A program made the translations under genes and the position numbers. DNA of 64,000 nucleotides from Candidatus Kaistella beijingensis. Lineage in GTDB: Bacteria > Bacteroidota > Bacteroidia > Flavobacteriales > Weeksellaceae. Below are positions 8,266 through 17,211 of the stretch, one piece after another; position 1 is the stretch's first letter; the number at the start of each line of letters is the position of its first letter. The stretch is from assembly GCF_020084865.1 (NCBI RefSeq), contig NZ_CP071953.1, positions 1,550,001-1,614,000 of the forward strand, written 5' to 3'. The notes under the pieces were generated by a model. It was not told where the DNA came from. It did not search any database and saw only the letters and a list, made by a program, of their open reading frames with translations.

Positions 8266-9306
8266 TTATCTCGCCACTCTTCCTGAAGCGTCGCCTCCCA
8301 TTAATTTCATTACTTCATCAACAGTAACCAGGTTTGCATCACCTTTAATCGTGTGTTTCAAGCAAGATGCTGCCACTGCGAAATCAAGGGCTTTTTGGTC
8401 GTCATCACCCCAAGTTAAAAGTCCGTAAATCAATCCGCCCATAAAACTGTCGCCACCTCCAACTCTATCTACGATATCGGTTATTTGGTATTGACGGGTT
8501 TCGAACATTTTTTCGCCATCCCATAAAACTCCGGCCCAAGTGTTGTGCGAAGCGGAAATAGAACCTCTCAAAGTGGTGATTACTTTTTTCGCACGAGGGA
8601 ATTTTTTCATCATTTGCTGACAAACGGAAAGGAATGCCTCTGCTTTCACATCGTGTCCGTGTTTGGTAACGTCCAAACCTTCAGGTTTGATTCCGAAATG
8701 CATTTCCGCATCTTCTTCGTTTCCTAAAATCACGTCGCAATAAGAAGTCAATTCCGTCATAATTTTTTCTCTGTCACCGCCGTATTTCCACAATTTTGCG
8801 CGGTAATTTAAATCTGTAGAGATTTTTAAACCTAATTTGCTGGCTGCTTTTACCGCTTCCAGACAAACATCTGCGGAACTTTGAGAAATTGCAGGGGTAA
8901 TTCCTGTCCAATGGAACCATTCCGCTCCTTGGAAAACTTCTTCCCAATTCACCATTCCCGGTTGTATTTCTGCCATTGCAGAATGCGCTCTGTCGTAAAC
9001 TACCTTACTTCCGCGGGAAACAGCGCCCGTTTCAAGGAAATAAATTCCCAATCTGTCGCCGCCCCAAACAATTTTGTCAACGCCAACTCCTCTTTTTCTC
9101 ATCTCCATCATTGCGCACTGACCGATGTCGTTTTTCGGCAAACGCGTTACAAAATCTACGGGAATTCCGTAATTCGCCAAGGAAACGGCCACGTTGGATT
9201 CGCCGCCACCGTAAACCACATCAAAATTATCTGCCTGTGAAAATCTTAAAAAACCGCTTGGTGCAAGTCTCAACATAATTTCTCCAAAAGTTACTACTCT
9301 GCTCAT
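8266..9306 (-). CDS. kdgK: 2-keto-3-deoxygluconate kinase (PfkB family), copy 1
   Basis: This 346-aa ribokinase/PfkB sugar kinase phosphorylates KDG to KDPG using ATP. The start MSRVVTFGEIMLRLAP and the YGGGESNVAVSLANYG block are typical of KdgK. The C-terminal PfkB signature reads DIVDRVGGGDSFMGGLIYG (about residue 285), with the catalytic Asp retained. A near paralog lies immediately upstream, with the same head and the same unusual C-terminal end GRVAR. One copy may prefer a different keto-deoxy sugar acid; the sequence does not tell which. Confidence 0.9.
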   Translation of the reverse strand: MSRVVTFGEIMLRLAPSGFLRFSQADNFDVVYGGGESNVAVSLANYGIPVDFVTRLPKNDIGQCAMMEMRKRGVGVDKIVWGGDRLGIYFLETGAVSRGSKVVYDRAHSAMAEIQPGMVNWEEVFQGAEWFHWTGITPAISQSSADVCLEAVKAASKLGLKISTDLNYRAKLWKYGGDREKIMTELTSYCDVILGNEEDAEMHFGIKPEGLDVTKHGHDVKAEAFLSVCQQMMKKFPRAKKVITTLRGSISASHNTWAGVLWDGEKMFETRQYQITDIVDRVGGGDSFMGGLIYGLLTWGDDDQKALDFAVAASCLKHTIKGDANLVTVDEVMKLMGGDASGRVAR

Positions 9307-9337
9307 TTGTTTACTATATTTTTTAATGTTTTAAATT

Positions 9338-10342
9338 TTATCTCGCCACTCTTCCGCCTCCAATTCCATTAACCAAAGCGTTGATTTCTTCGACTTTTGC
9401 TAAATTGATGTCGCCTGAAATGGAATGTTTCAAACAAGTCGCCGCAGCCGCAAATTCCAATGCATTTTGGTGATTTTCAGGCCACTCCATCAAACCATAA
9501 ATAATTCCTGCCATAAATGCGTCGCCTGCTCCAATCCTGTCGATAATGTGCGAAACGTGATATTGTTTCGATTTCAAAAACTCCGTTCCATTGTAAAAAA
9601 CTGCGCTTACACTGTTCGAGGAAGCATTTGCATTCAGTCTTTTGGTGGAAACAATATTTTTAATTTTAGGAAAAGTTTGCATCCATTTTGAAAAAATCAT
9701 TTCCGCCGTATCATTTTCCTCGGTTTTAATTCCTAAAACACTTTCTGATTCTGCAGTTCCTCCTAATAAAAGGTCACAATACTGAACCAAATTCGGCATT
9801 ATTTCGTTGGCTCTTTTGCCGTAGTTCCAAAGCGTTGGTCTGTAATTCAAATCTACAGAAATCGTCAATCCTTTTTCTGAAGCGACTTTCAAACCTTGTT
9901 CGCAAATTTCTGCAAGTTCCAAAGAAAGCGATGGCGTAATTCCCGACCAATGAAACCAAGTGGCATTCGCAAAAATATTTTCCCAATCAATCATTCCCTT
10001 TTTTAGGGTTGAGAATGAGGAATCTTCCCTGTCGTAAACAACTTTTCCCGGTCTTTCGGAAGCGCCGTGTTCGAAATAATAGATTCCCAATCTTTTTCCC
10101 TGAACAAAAGCAAGCGGTTCAACTCCGAAAGCACGCAACATACTTAATGAAGATTCTCCCAAATCATTATTCGGAACTGCGGTGATGAATTTCACGGGAA
10201 TTCCAAATTTTGCGAGTGAGGCAGCAACATTGGCTTCGGCGCAACCATAATACAAGTCGAAAGATGCTGTTTGCGATAACCTTAAATGACTTGGTGGCGA
10301 TAACCGAAGTAAAATCTCTCCAAATGTTACGACTTTACTCAT
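9338..10342 (-). CDS. kdgK: 2-keto-3-deoxygluconate kinase (PfkB family), copy 2
   Basis: A 334-aa PfkB-family kinase. The N-terminal MSKVVTFGEILLRLSP, the YGCAEANVAASLAKFG block and the signature HIIDRIGAGDAFMAGIIYG show an intact active site with the usual GAGD. It is clearly related along its length to the downstream kinase (8266-9306) but well diverged, so the duplication is not recent. Its start codon follows the kdgF stop directly. Likely KDG kinase; a changed substrate range for one copy is possible. Confidence 0.88.
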   Translation of the reverse strand: MSKVVTFGEILLRLSPPSHLRLSQTASFDLYYGCAEANVAASLAKFGIPVKFITAVPNNDLGESSLSMLRAFGVEPLAFVQGKRLGIYYFEHGASERPGKVVYDREDSSFSTLKKGMIDWENIFANATWFHWSGITPSLSLELAEICEQGLKVASEKGLTISVDLNYRPTLWNYGKRANEIMPNLVQYCDLLLGGTAESESVLGIKTEENDTAEMIFSKWMQTFPKIKNIVSTKRLNANASSNSVSAVFYNGTEFLKSKQYHVSHIIDRIGAGDAFMAGIIYGLMEWPENHQNALEFAAAATCLKHSISGDINLAKVEEINALVNGIGGGRVAR

Positions 10343-10669
10343 TTATTTTTCTAAAAAATCTTCTCTTTTTGGGCTGAAACATTCTACCAAAACTCCTTCT
10401 TCCAAACAAACTACACCGTGCATTAATTGAGAGTTGATGAAGAATACATCTCCGCTTTTTAAAATCTTTTTCTCGTTTTCAATCTGCACTTCAAATTTTC
10501 CTTTGGCAATATATGCCGCTTGAGAATGAATGTGATGGTGCAAATAACCAATTCCACCTTCTTTGAATTTCACGATGGTTTGCATCAATGAATCATCAAA
10601 ACCAACAATCGCTCTTTCAAGATTTTCGTCGATTTTTTCCCATTGCATTTGGTTTTGTTCAAGAAACAT
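10343..10669 (-). CDS. kdgF: KdgF-like cupin, unsaturated uronate ring-opening
   Basis: A 108-aa single-domain cupin. KdgF converts 4,5-unsaturated galacturonate to the linear DKI that KduI uses. The cupin metal site is visible as YLHHHIHSQAAYIAKGKFEV (about residues 42-61), followed by GDVFFINSQLMHGV with the later His. Size and neighbours (kduI, kduD, two KDG kinases) fit KdgF well. Other small sugar-binding cupins are possible on sequence alone. It sits 12 bp after uxaC. Confidence 0.85.
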   Translation of the reverse strand: MFLEQNQMQWEKIDENLERAIVGFDDSLMQTIVKFKEGGIGYLHHHIHSQAAYIAKGKFEVQIENEKKILKSGDVFFINSQLMHGVVCLEEGVLVECFSPKREDFLEK

Positions 10670-10681
10670 CTTTAAATATTT

Positions 10682-12082
10682 TTAAAAATTAAAATATTCC
10701 TTCGCGTTGAAATAACTGATGTCGGAAACCATTTTCCCCACCAAATCCATGTCTTGTGGAATTTCGCCACGCTGCATTTCATCACCCAAAATATTACACA
10801 AAAGCCGTCTGAAATATTCGTGTCTTGGGAACGAAAGGAAACTTCTAGAATCCGTCAACATTCCGATGAAACAACTCAATAATCCCATATTTGAAAGGGC
10901 GTTCAACTGTTTCGTCATTCCGTCTTTTTGGTCAAGAAACCACCATCCGGAACCAAATTGCACTTTTCCTTTTACACTTCCGTCGTTAAAATTTCCAATC
11001 ATCGTGGCAAAAACTTCGTTATCTGCAGGATTTAAGTTGTAGATAATGGTTTTCGTCAATTTATCGTTGGCATCAAGTCTATTTAAAAATTTGGAAAGTT
11101 TCTCCGCTTGAGAAAAATCGCCGATAGAATCCCAACCTGTGTCGGGACCTAAAATTCGGTGCATTCTCGTATTGTTATTTCGCAACGCTCCCAAGTGGAA
11201 TTGCTGAACCCAACCTAATTTGTGGTAAGATTCTGCCAATAAAATCAAGACTGCACTTTGGAATTTCAGTGCTTCTTCTTTGGAAACAGGTTGTCCGCTT
11301 CTTCTTTTCTTAAAGATTTGTGCGATTTCGTTTTCGGTAAAATTCTCAAAATAAATTTGATCCAAACCGTGGTCAGACAGTCGGCAACCATTATGGTGAA
11401 AGAACTGAAGTCTTTTCGTCAAAACATCCTGTAAATCCTGATACGTATTGATTTCAGTTTCCGCAACATTTGCCAAAGTGTTCAGATAATCGTTGTAAGA
11501 TTCGTTTTCAATCAAAATCACTTTGTCGGGACGGAATGCGGTGCTCACTTTAATATGGAAATCACTCGACGCCAACTTTTTGTGGTATTCCAAATTATCG
11601 GTTGGATCTTCCGTGGTGCAAACCAATTCTGCATTCACTTTTTTCAAAAGATTTTGCGTGCTGTATTCAGCGGAATTAATTTTTGCGGATGCTTCGTCGT
11701 AGATTTTCTCTGCGGTTTTTTCATTAAGCAGTTCATCAATATCAAAATACCTTGCCAATTCAAGATGCGTCCAATGATAGAGCGGGTTTCTCAACGTGTA
11801 AGGAACGGTTTTTCCCCACTGAAGAAACTTGTCTTTATCGGAAGCGTTTCCTGTGATGAAATTTTCATTGATGCCTAAAGTCCGCATTGCACGCCATTTG
11901 TAATGGTCGCCTTTAATCCAAACATCGGTCAGGTTTTCGAAAATGTGATTTTCAGCAATCAACGAAGGTGAAAGGTGATTGTGATAATCGATAATCGGCT
12001 GATTTTTAGAATAGTTGTGGTATAACTCTTCTGCAAATTTGTTCTCTAAAAGAAAATTGTCGTGTATAAATTGACTTGCCAT
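10682..12082 (-). CDS. uxaC: Glucuronate/galacturonate isomerase
   Basis: UxaC isomerises D-galacturonate to tagaturonate and D-glucuronate to fructuronate in the cytoplasm. The 466-aa protein matches the family length (470 in E. coli). It begins with the conserved PIIDYHNHLSPSLIAENHIF block (about residues 29-48), whose HxH is part of the metal site in this amidohydrolase-fold family. The GLLSCFIGMLTDSRSFLSFPRHEYFRR region near residue 395 is split by the family's typical RSF and RHEYFRR words. It lies 12 bp after kduD. Confidence 0.95.
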   Translation of the reverse strand: MASQFIHDNFLLENKFAEELYHNYSKNQPIIDYHNHLSPSLIAENHIFENLTDVWIKGDHYKWRAMRTLGINENFITGNASDKDKFLQWGKTVPYTLRNPLYHWTHLELARYFDIDELLNEKTAEKIYDEASAKINSAEYSTQNLLKKVNAELVCTTEDPTDNLEYHKKLASSDFHIKVSTAFRPDKVILIENESYNDYLNTLANVAETEINTYQDLQDVLTKRLQFFHHNGCRLSDHGLDQIYFENFTENEIAQIFKKRRSGQPVSKEEALKFQSAVLILLAESYHKLGWVQQFHLGALRNNNTRMHRILGPDTGWDSIGDFSQAEKLSKFLNRLDANDKLTKTIIYNLNPADNEVFATMIGNFNDGSVKGKVQFGSGWWFLDQKDGMTKQLNALSNMGLLSCFIGMLTDSRSFLSFPRHEYFRRLLCNILGDEMQRGEIPQDMDLVGKMVSDISYFNAKEYFNF

Positions 12083-12094
12083 TCTTAAATTATA

Positions 12095-12880
12095 TTATTC
12101 TTCGTTTGAAGGTTTTCCGATGGTCGCGAGAATTCCGCCATCCACATAAATCACTTGTCCGTTCACGAAATCGCTCGCTTTTGATGCAAGGAAAACTGCG
12201 GCACCACCCAAATCTTCGGGATTTCCCCATCTTCCTGCAGGAGTTCTGCTGATGATGAATTCATTGAAAGGATTTCCGTCCACACGAATGGGTTCGGTTT
12301 GTGAAGTTGCGAAATATCCTGGTCCAATTCCATTGACTTGAATATTGAATTTTGCCCATTCTGTCGCCAAATTTTGGGTAAGCATTTTCAAACCACCTTT
12401 TGCGGCGGCATAGGCGGAAACACTGTTTCTTCCCAATTCGCTCATCATCGAACAGATGTTGATAATTTTTCCTTCTTTTCGTTCAATCATCTGTTTTGCA
12501 ACCAATTGAGACATAATAAAAGGTCCTACCAAATCCACATCAATCACTTTTCGGAAATCGGAAACAGGCATCGAAATCGCTAATTCTCGTTTGATAATTC
12601 CTGCATTATTCACCAAAATATGGATATCTCCTACTTCTTTGGTGATGAGTTCCACATATTTTGCCGCGTCATTTTCATTGGTCACATCGAAAAGATAACC
12701 TTTCGAATCATAACCTTTTGAGTGATAATACGAAAGTGCTTCTTCCATTTTTGAAGGCGTGGTTCCGGTGATGATGAGTTTTGCGCCTGCCTTTGCAAGT
12801 GCTTCCGCCATCGCCATCCCAAGACCGTGAGTTCCGCCGGTAATGAGTGCGTTTTTATTTTTTAAACTGAATAAATCCAT
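12095..12880 (-). CDS. kduD: KduD: 2-deoxy-D-gluconate 3-dehydrogenase (SDR)
   Basis: A 261-aa short-chain dehydrogenase that reduces 2,5-diketo-3-deoxygluconate (DKII) to KDG. The NAD-binding glycine motif is TGGTHGLGMAMAEALAKAG (about residues 15-33). NNAG lies near 92, and the active-site Tyr-Lys pair is in SAYAAAKGG near 155. The start overlaps the kduI stop by one base (TAATG), so the two are translationally linked. A generic gluconate SDR is the alternative, but adjacency to kduI is decisive. Confidence 0.92.
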   Translation of the reverse strand: MDLFSLKNKNALITGGTHGLGMAMAEALAKAGAKLIITGTTPSKMEEALSYYHSKGYDSKGYLFDVTNENDAAKYVELITKEVGDIHILVNNAGIIKRELAISMPVSDFRKVIDVDLVGPFIMSQLVAKQMIERKEGKIINICSMMSELGRNSVSAYAAAKGGLKMLTQNLATEWAKFNIQVNGIGPGYFATSQTEPIRVDGNPFNEFIISRTPAGRWGNPEDLGGAAVFLASKASDFVNGQVIYVDGGILATIGKPSNEE

Positions 12881-13722
12881 TATTTTAATTCATTTGGTGG
12901 ACAAATATCCATATCGCCATAATCAAGATTTTCTCCTGCCATTCCCCAAATAAAAGAATAGTTGGAAGTTCCCGCTCCACTGTGAATCGACCATTCGGGA
13001 GAAAGAACCGCCTGATTATTTTGCATAAAAATATGTCGCGTTTCGTGCGTTTGTCCCATAAAATGTGAAATCGTCTGTCCTTCCGTCAAATCGAAATAGA
13101 AATATGCTTCCATTCTTCTAGAGTGCGTGTGTGCAGGCATCGTGTTCCAAATATTTCCCGGTAAAAGTTCGGTCAAACCCATTTGAAGTTGGTTGGTTTG
13201 AACCAATTCGTTTACGATCAGTTTGTTGAGAACCCTTTTGTTGCAGTTCTCTTGGTCTCCTAAATTGATGACCACCGCTTCTTCTTTGCCAATTTTTTTG
13301 GTTGGATATGCTTCGTGAGCAGGTGCAGAATTCAGATAAAATAAAGCAGGATTTTCAGCATCTTTACTTACGAAAAGGATCTCCTTCTTTCCTTTTCCAA
13401 CGTAAAGCGCTTCTTTTTTGTCGAGCTCAAAAACTTCTCCATCTACGTAAACTTCACCTTTTCCGCCCACGTTTACAATTCCGAGTTCTCTTCTATCGAG
13501 GAAATTTTCTGATTTTAAATAATCAATGGTTTCCAAATTGAGTCTTTCATTTACAGGCATTGCACCACCGACAATGAATCGGTCGTACATCGAATAAACC
13601 AGGTTGATTTCATTCTCCGTAAAAAGATTTTCAATTAAGAACTCGTTTCTTAATTTTTCCGTGTCATAAGATTTCACATCAGCGGGATTCGCCGCGTACC
13701 TGAAACTGTAATTCGTCTTCAT
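12880..13722 (-). CDS. kduI: 5-keto-4-deoxyuronate isomerase
   Basis: KduI turns DKI into DKII in breakdown of unsaturated uronates released from pectin. The 280-aa cupin-fold enzyme shows NTMPAHTHSRRMEAYFYFDL (about residues 187-206), holding the His and Glu metal ligands, and LSPEWSIHSGAGTSNYSFIW near 245. I start it at the Met of MKTNYSFRYAANPADVKSYD (13722). A longer frame to 13749 would run through the operator and the -7 box and is therefore rejected. First gene of the 11-gene operon, with an operator placed at its transcription start. Confidence 0.94.
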   Translation of the reverse strand: MKTNYSFRYAANPADVKSYDTEKLRNEFLIENLFTENEINLVYSMYDRFIVGGAMPVNERLNLETIDYLKSENFLDRRELGIVNVGGKGEVYVDGEVFELDKKEALYVGKGKKEILFVSKDAENPALFYLNSAPAHEAYPTKKIGKEEAVVINLGDQENCNKRVLNKLIVNELVQTNQLQMGLTELLPGNIWNTMPAHTHSRRMEAYFYFDLTEGQTISHFMGQTHETRHIFMQNNQAVLSPEWSIHSGAGTSNYSFIWGMAGENLDYGDMDICPPNELK

Positions 13723-13732
13723 AATAAAGATT

Positions 13733-13746
13733 TGTAATCGATTACA
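13733..13746. promoter_or_regulatory. LacI-family operator on the kduI promoter
   Basis: TGTAATCGATTACA, identical in all 14 bases to the site at 27-40. It starts directly after the -7 box on the minus strand, so it covers the expected transcription start. That is a classic repressor position. The regulator is probably the LacI protein at 196-1212. Confidence 0.85.
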
Positions 13747-13775
13747 CAAAGATATATAATATTTTCAAATTGCAA
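13747..13775 (-). promoter_or_regulatory. Promoter of the kduI-uxaA operon
   Basis: On the minus strand TTG (13773-13775) is followed after 18 bp by TATCTTTG (13747-13754), a good Bacteroidota -33/-7 pair. The -7 box is flanked by the LacI operator. The leader would be about 20 nt. Confidence 0.75.
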
Positions 13776-14103
13776 GAAAAAAATTGAGATAAAAATGGAA
13801 AGTTTTGATTTTAAAATATTTATTAATTGATTATCAATACTTTCATGCAGTTACAAAAAAGTTGCATTCTTGAAATATGGTATCCGTTTTATTCAAAAAC
13901 ATTCTTTCATTAAAAATAATTTCGTCTTAAATTTAAATTGATTGTGCAATTTTGTGTAATTTATTCAAATTCAACTTAAATTTAATTTGAAATTTATAAA
14001 GATTTTTATATTGCGTTTTTAAAAAAAATCTACTTTTGCCATAGATTATAAACTTCTTTATTCAAGTGTTTTAAATTATCATTCAGTTTAAAAACAAGTT
14101 CTT
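13776..14103 (+). promoter_or_regulatory. Polygalacturonase upstream region with promoter
   Basis: AT-rich, no gene seen. TTG at 14011-14013, then 17 bp, then TACTTTTG at 14031-14038 form a plausible promoter with a leader of about 60 nt. I find no copy of the LacI palindrome here, so this gene may be controlled differently from the operon on the other side. The 13776-14010 part shows no other signal. Confidence 0.6.
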
Positions 14104-15618
14104 ATGAATTACATTATTTCTAAAAAAATCATAATCACTCTCTGCTTTTCATTTTGCCTGCAATCGATTAATTCACAAACTACAGATTGGCAATCTTATG
14201 TGGATAAAGCACCATTTAAAGTTAAACTTCCTACAAATGCGAATATAAATTCAGGCAAAAAAATAATCTCTGTAAAGGATTTCGGTGCAATTCCTGATGC
14301 CAAAACTTTGACTACGGAAGCATTTCAAAAAGCAATCGACCAAAGTTCAAAGGATGGAAATACCATTATTAAAGTTCCTGCGGGAAATTGGCTTTTAAGT
14401 CCCATTGAACTGAAAAGCAATATTACCATTCATTTAGAAAAAGGAGCAGTAATGCAGTTTACGAAAGACCGCACCAAATTTCCGATGCTTGCAAAAAATT
14501 CAAAAGGAACCGAATATTTTGTGATGTCGCCGATTTACGCAAGAAACGTGGCGAATGTTATCATTACGGGGGAAGGAACTATCGACGGAGGTGGCGACAG
14601 TTGGAGACCTGTAAAAAAAGGAAAAGTGACCGCAGATTTTTGGGAAAACCTCATCAGAACAGGTGTTTTAAGCGACGACAAAAAAGTTTGGTGGCCAAGT
14701 TCTGACGCGATGAATGGCGACAATATTTTAAACAGTCTAAAAAAGAAAACAGATTTGACCGAAAAAGATTTTCTACCTGCGAGAGATTTTCTGCGTCCTT
14801 ATTTAATGAACCTCATCAACTGTAAAAACCTACAGATTCACGGAATTACGATTCAGAATTCGCCGAAACTGACGGTTTATGTTTCTCAATCGGATGGAGT
14901 TATTCTAAACAATCTGAAAGTTCTCAATCCAAAATGGGGACAAAACACAGACGGAATCGACATCAGTGGTTCTAAAAACGTTCTCGTTTACAATTGCACA
15001 GTCGATGTTGGCGACGATGGAATTTGCATGAAAAGTTCGAGCAAAAAAGACGATACTTCCACCCAACTTGAAAACATCATTATTGCAAAAAACACCGTTT
15101 TCAACGCACATGGCGGATTTTCAATTGGTTCAAATACAGACGGTGGAATGAACAATATTTTTGTAACAGACTGCAACTTTATCGGAACAGATATTGGAGT
15201 TCGCGTGAAAAGCAATGAAGGAATCGGCGGAAACGTTTCGAATATTTATATTGAGAATATTGTAATGAAAAACATCGTTGAAGAAGCCATTAATATGTCC
15301 TCTGTTTATGAAAACAGGCAAGTTGGAAAAACTCCCGACAACAATGTAAAAGGCGAAAAAATTCCTGAATATTTTAATTTTTATTTCAAAAATATTACGT
15401 GCGAAGGGGCTGAAACTGCGGTAAACCTTAATGGATTAGAAAATTCTCCTATTCATGATTTGTATTTTGAAAATGTGATGATTAAAGCAAACAATGGTTT
15501 TGTGGCGGAGAATGTGGAGCATGTTTTTATGAAGAATACGAAAATTTTGTGCGAAGGAAATCCTTTCAAATTGAAAAATGCGACAAATGTTTTGTTAGAT
15601 GGAAAGGTGGTGAGATAA
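14104..15618 (+). CDS. Secreted polygalacturonase (glycoside hydrolase family 28)
   Basis: A 504-aa GH28 enzyme that hydrolyses the alpha-1,4 bonds of polygalacturonate. Residues 1-25 form a signal peptide (KK, hydrophobic stretch, SQ end), so it is exported. The right-handed beta-helix domain starts near residue 60 (SVKDFGAIPDAKTLTTEAFQ). All GH28 active-site blocks are present: NTDGIDISG (about 283), GDDGICMKS (about 305), HGGFSIGS (about 340) and VRVKSNEG (about 365). The longer, insert-bearing form resembles exo-polygalacturonases, which release galacturonate directly usable by the neighbouring operon. Exo versus endo action is an inference. Confidence 0.92.
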   Translation: MNYIISKKIIITLCFSFCLQSINSQTTDWQSYVDKAPFKVKLPTNANINSGKKIISVKDFGAIPDAKTLTTEAFQKAIDQSSKDGNTIIKVPAGNWLLSPIELKSNITIHLEKGAVMQFTKDRTKFPMLAKNSKGTEYFVMSPIYARNVANVIITGEGTIDGGGDSWRPVKKGKVTADFWENLIRTGVLSDDKKVWWPSSDAMNGDNILNSLKKKTDLTEKDFLPARDFLRPYLMNLINCKNLQIHGITIQNSPKLTVYVSQSDGVILNNLKVLNPKWGQNTDGIDISGSKNVLVYNCTVDVGDDGICMKSSSKKDDTSTQLENIIIAKNTVFNAHGGFSIGSNTDGGMNNIFVTDCNFIGTDIGVRVKSNEGIGGNVSNIYIENIVMKNIVEEAINMSSVYENRQVGKTPDNNVKGEKIPEYFNFYFKNITCEGAETAVNLNGLENSPIHDLYFENVMIKANNGFVAENVEHVFMKNTKILCEGNPFKLKNATNVLLDGKVVR

Positions 15619-15640
15619 TTTATTGATGAAATAGCGATAA

Positions 15641-15676
15641 AAAAATCCGTTGCTAAATTTCTCGCAACGGATTTTT
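15641..15676. terminator. Bidirectional terminator between pehX-like gene and symporter
   Basis: Arms AAAAATCCGTTGC and GCAACGGATTTTT form a perfect 13-bp stem with a 10-base loop. A and T runs on both sides let it work in both directions between these convergent genes. Confidence 0.9.
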
Positions 15677-15696
15677 ATTTCAGTAATTTAATCAAC

Positions 15697-16947
15697 TTAC
15701 AAATCTCCGCCGTGACTATCCAACTGTCCTTCCCATTTTGAAACGGCAGAAGTTGCTAAAGCATTTCCAAGAACATTCGTCATACTTCTTCCCATATCAC
15801 AGAAATGGTCGATTGGCAAGATTAGCGCAATTCCTTCCGGGGGAATTCCGAACATGGTACAGGTTGCGACAATGATCACCAAACTTGCACGTGGAACTCC
15901 TGCAATTCCTTTGGAAGTCAACATAAGCACCAAAAGCATGGTGATTTGCTGTCCGATGGACATTTCAATTCCGTAAATCTGTGCGATGAAAATGGAAGCG
16001 AAAGTCATGTACATCATACTACCGTCGAGATTGAAGGAATATCCTAAAGGCAAAATAAAGGATACGATTCTGTTGTTGCAGCCAAATCTTTCGAGTTCTT
16101 CCACTAATTTTGGGAAAACTGCTTCGGAACTTGTAGTGGAAAATGCGATGAGTAAAGGTTCTTTAATTCTTCTTAATAATTCGAAAAGTCGGTTTCCTAA
16201 AATTAAATATCCAACAATACATAAAACCAACCACAAAATTCCCAATGCAAAAAAGAAATCACGGAGATAAATCGCATAAACTTTGAAAATCTCAAATCCG
16301 TTGGTTGCGACGACCGCAGCAATTGCACCCAAAACTCCAAAAGGTGCAAACCACATGATGTAACCTACCATTTTTAGAATTGCATGAGCGCAAATTTCAA
16401 AAGCTTTGATTAAAGGTTTTGTATATTCTTCGCCCATATTTGCCAAAGCAATTCCAAACATGATGGAGAAAACCACAATCTGCAAAACTTCATTCGTAGC
16501 AAATGCTTCAAAGACGCTCTTCGGGAAAATATGTTTTACAAAATCTTCCATGGAAAAACCTTTGCTAGTTTTCAAAAGTTCGTCGGCAGAAGCGGCATCG
16601 TGAATCGGAAGTTTGGTAACGTGTCCCGGTTCCAACCAATTCACCAAAACCAAACCAATCATCAAAGAAACTAAAGATGCGGAAATAAACCAAAGCATCG
16701 CTTTCGTTCCCACTCTTCCAATCATTTTCATGTCGCTCATCTTGGCGATTCCCACAACTAACGTGGTGAAAACCAAAGGAGCGATAATCATCTGAACGAG
16801 CCTGATGAAAATGGTTCCGAGAAGTTTGATGTTTTTTGAGAAAGATTCTGAACTTTCAGGATATTGTGTGTGAACGATTCCGCCGAGAATTACACCTAAA
16901 ATTAATGCAACCACAATGGCGATGAAGAGTTTGTTTTGGCCTTTCAT
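15697..16947 (-). CDS. Dicarboxylate/amino acid:cation symporter (DctA/GltP family)
   Basis: A 416-aa transporter of the DAACS (SLC1) family, which imports C4-dicarboxylates, glutamate or aspartate with Na+ or H+. It has about eight membrane segments and two re-entrant loops. Family marks are AFSTTSSEAVFPKLVEE (first re-entrant loop, serine-rich, about residue 268), FNLDGSMMYMTFASIFIAQ (NMDGT-like block, about 307) and SKGIAGVPRASLVI (second loop, about 348). Substrate cannot be fixed from sequence. It stands alone, facing the polygalacturonase terminator. Confidence 0.9.
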   Translation of the reverse strand: MKGQNKLFIAIVVALILGVILGGIVHTQYPESSESFSKNIKLLGTIFIRLVQMIIAPLVFTTLVVGIAKMSDMKMIGRVGTKAMLWFISASLVSLMIGLVLVNWLEPGHVTKLPIHDAASADELLKTSKGFSMEDFVKHIFPKSVFEAFATNEVLQIVVFSIMFGIALANMGEEYTKPLIKAFEICAHAILKMVGYIMWFAPFGVLGAIAAVVATNGFEIFKVYAIYLRDFFFALGILWLVLCIVGYLILGNRLFELLRRIKEPLLIAFSTTSSEAVFPKLVEELERFGCNNRIVSFILPLGYSFNLDGSMMYMTFASIFIAQIYGIEMSIGQQITMLLVLMLTSKGIAGVPRASLVIIVATCTMFGIPPEGIALILPIDHFCDMGRSMTNVLGNALATSAVSKWEGQLDSHGGDL

Positions 16948-17166
16948 AGGAGTTTATATTTTTTTCAGATAGCTTTAAATATAGTTTTTTGCGTTTGGAA
17001 AAGTAGGTTACTGAGTCAAGAAAAATGTTAGTAAATCAGTTCAACCACAAAATCCTGTCCCGATTCATCAGGCAAAGGATGAAAACGAAGAATACAATTG
17101 GAAAAACACATTTTTGGGGATGAGTAATTTTGAGTTCATTTTTTAATTTTCGTAAATATAAAAAAA

Positions 17167-17198
17167 TTCCTGACAGAAATCTGTCAGGAACCACATCA
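17167..17198 (-). terminator. Terminator of the thioredoxin-like lipoprotein gene
   Basis: A perfect 10-bp stem TTCCTGACAG/CTGTCAGGAA (17167-17176 with 17181-17190), loop of four, followed on the minus strand by a T run. It begins 22 bp after the stop codon at 17212. Confidence 0.9.
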
Positions 17199-17211
17199 TT
17201 TATCTTAAAAA

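Noticed and set aside
13723..13749. N-terminal extension of kduI
   Set aside because: It would be encoded by the operator and the -7 box, so it lies upstream of the transcription start.
17040..17150. A 27-codon minus-strand frame (starting MCFSNCILRFHPLPDES)
   Set aside because: Plausible composition but too short, with no start signal and no known family; could be a gene remnant but not supportable.
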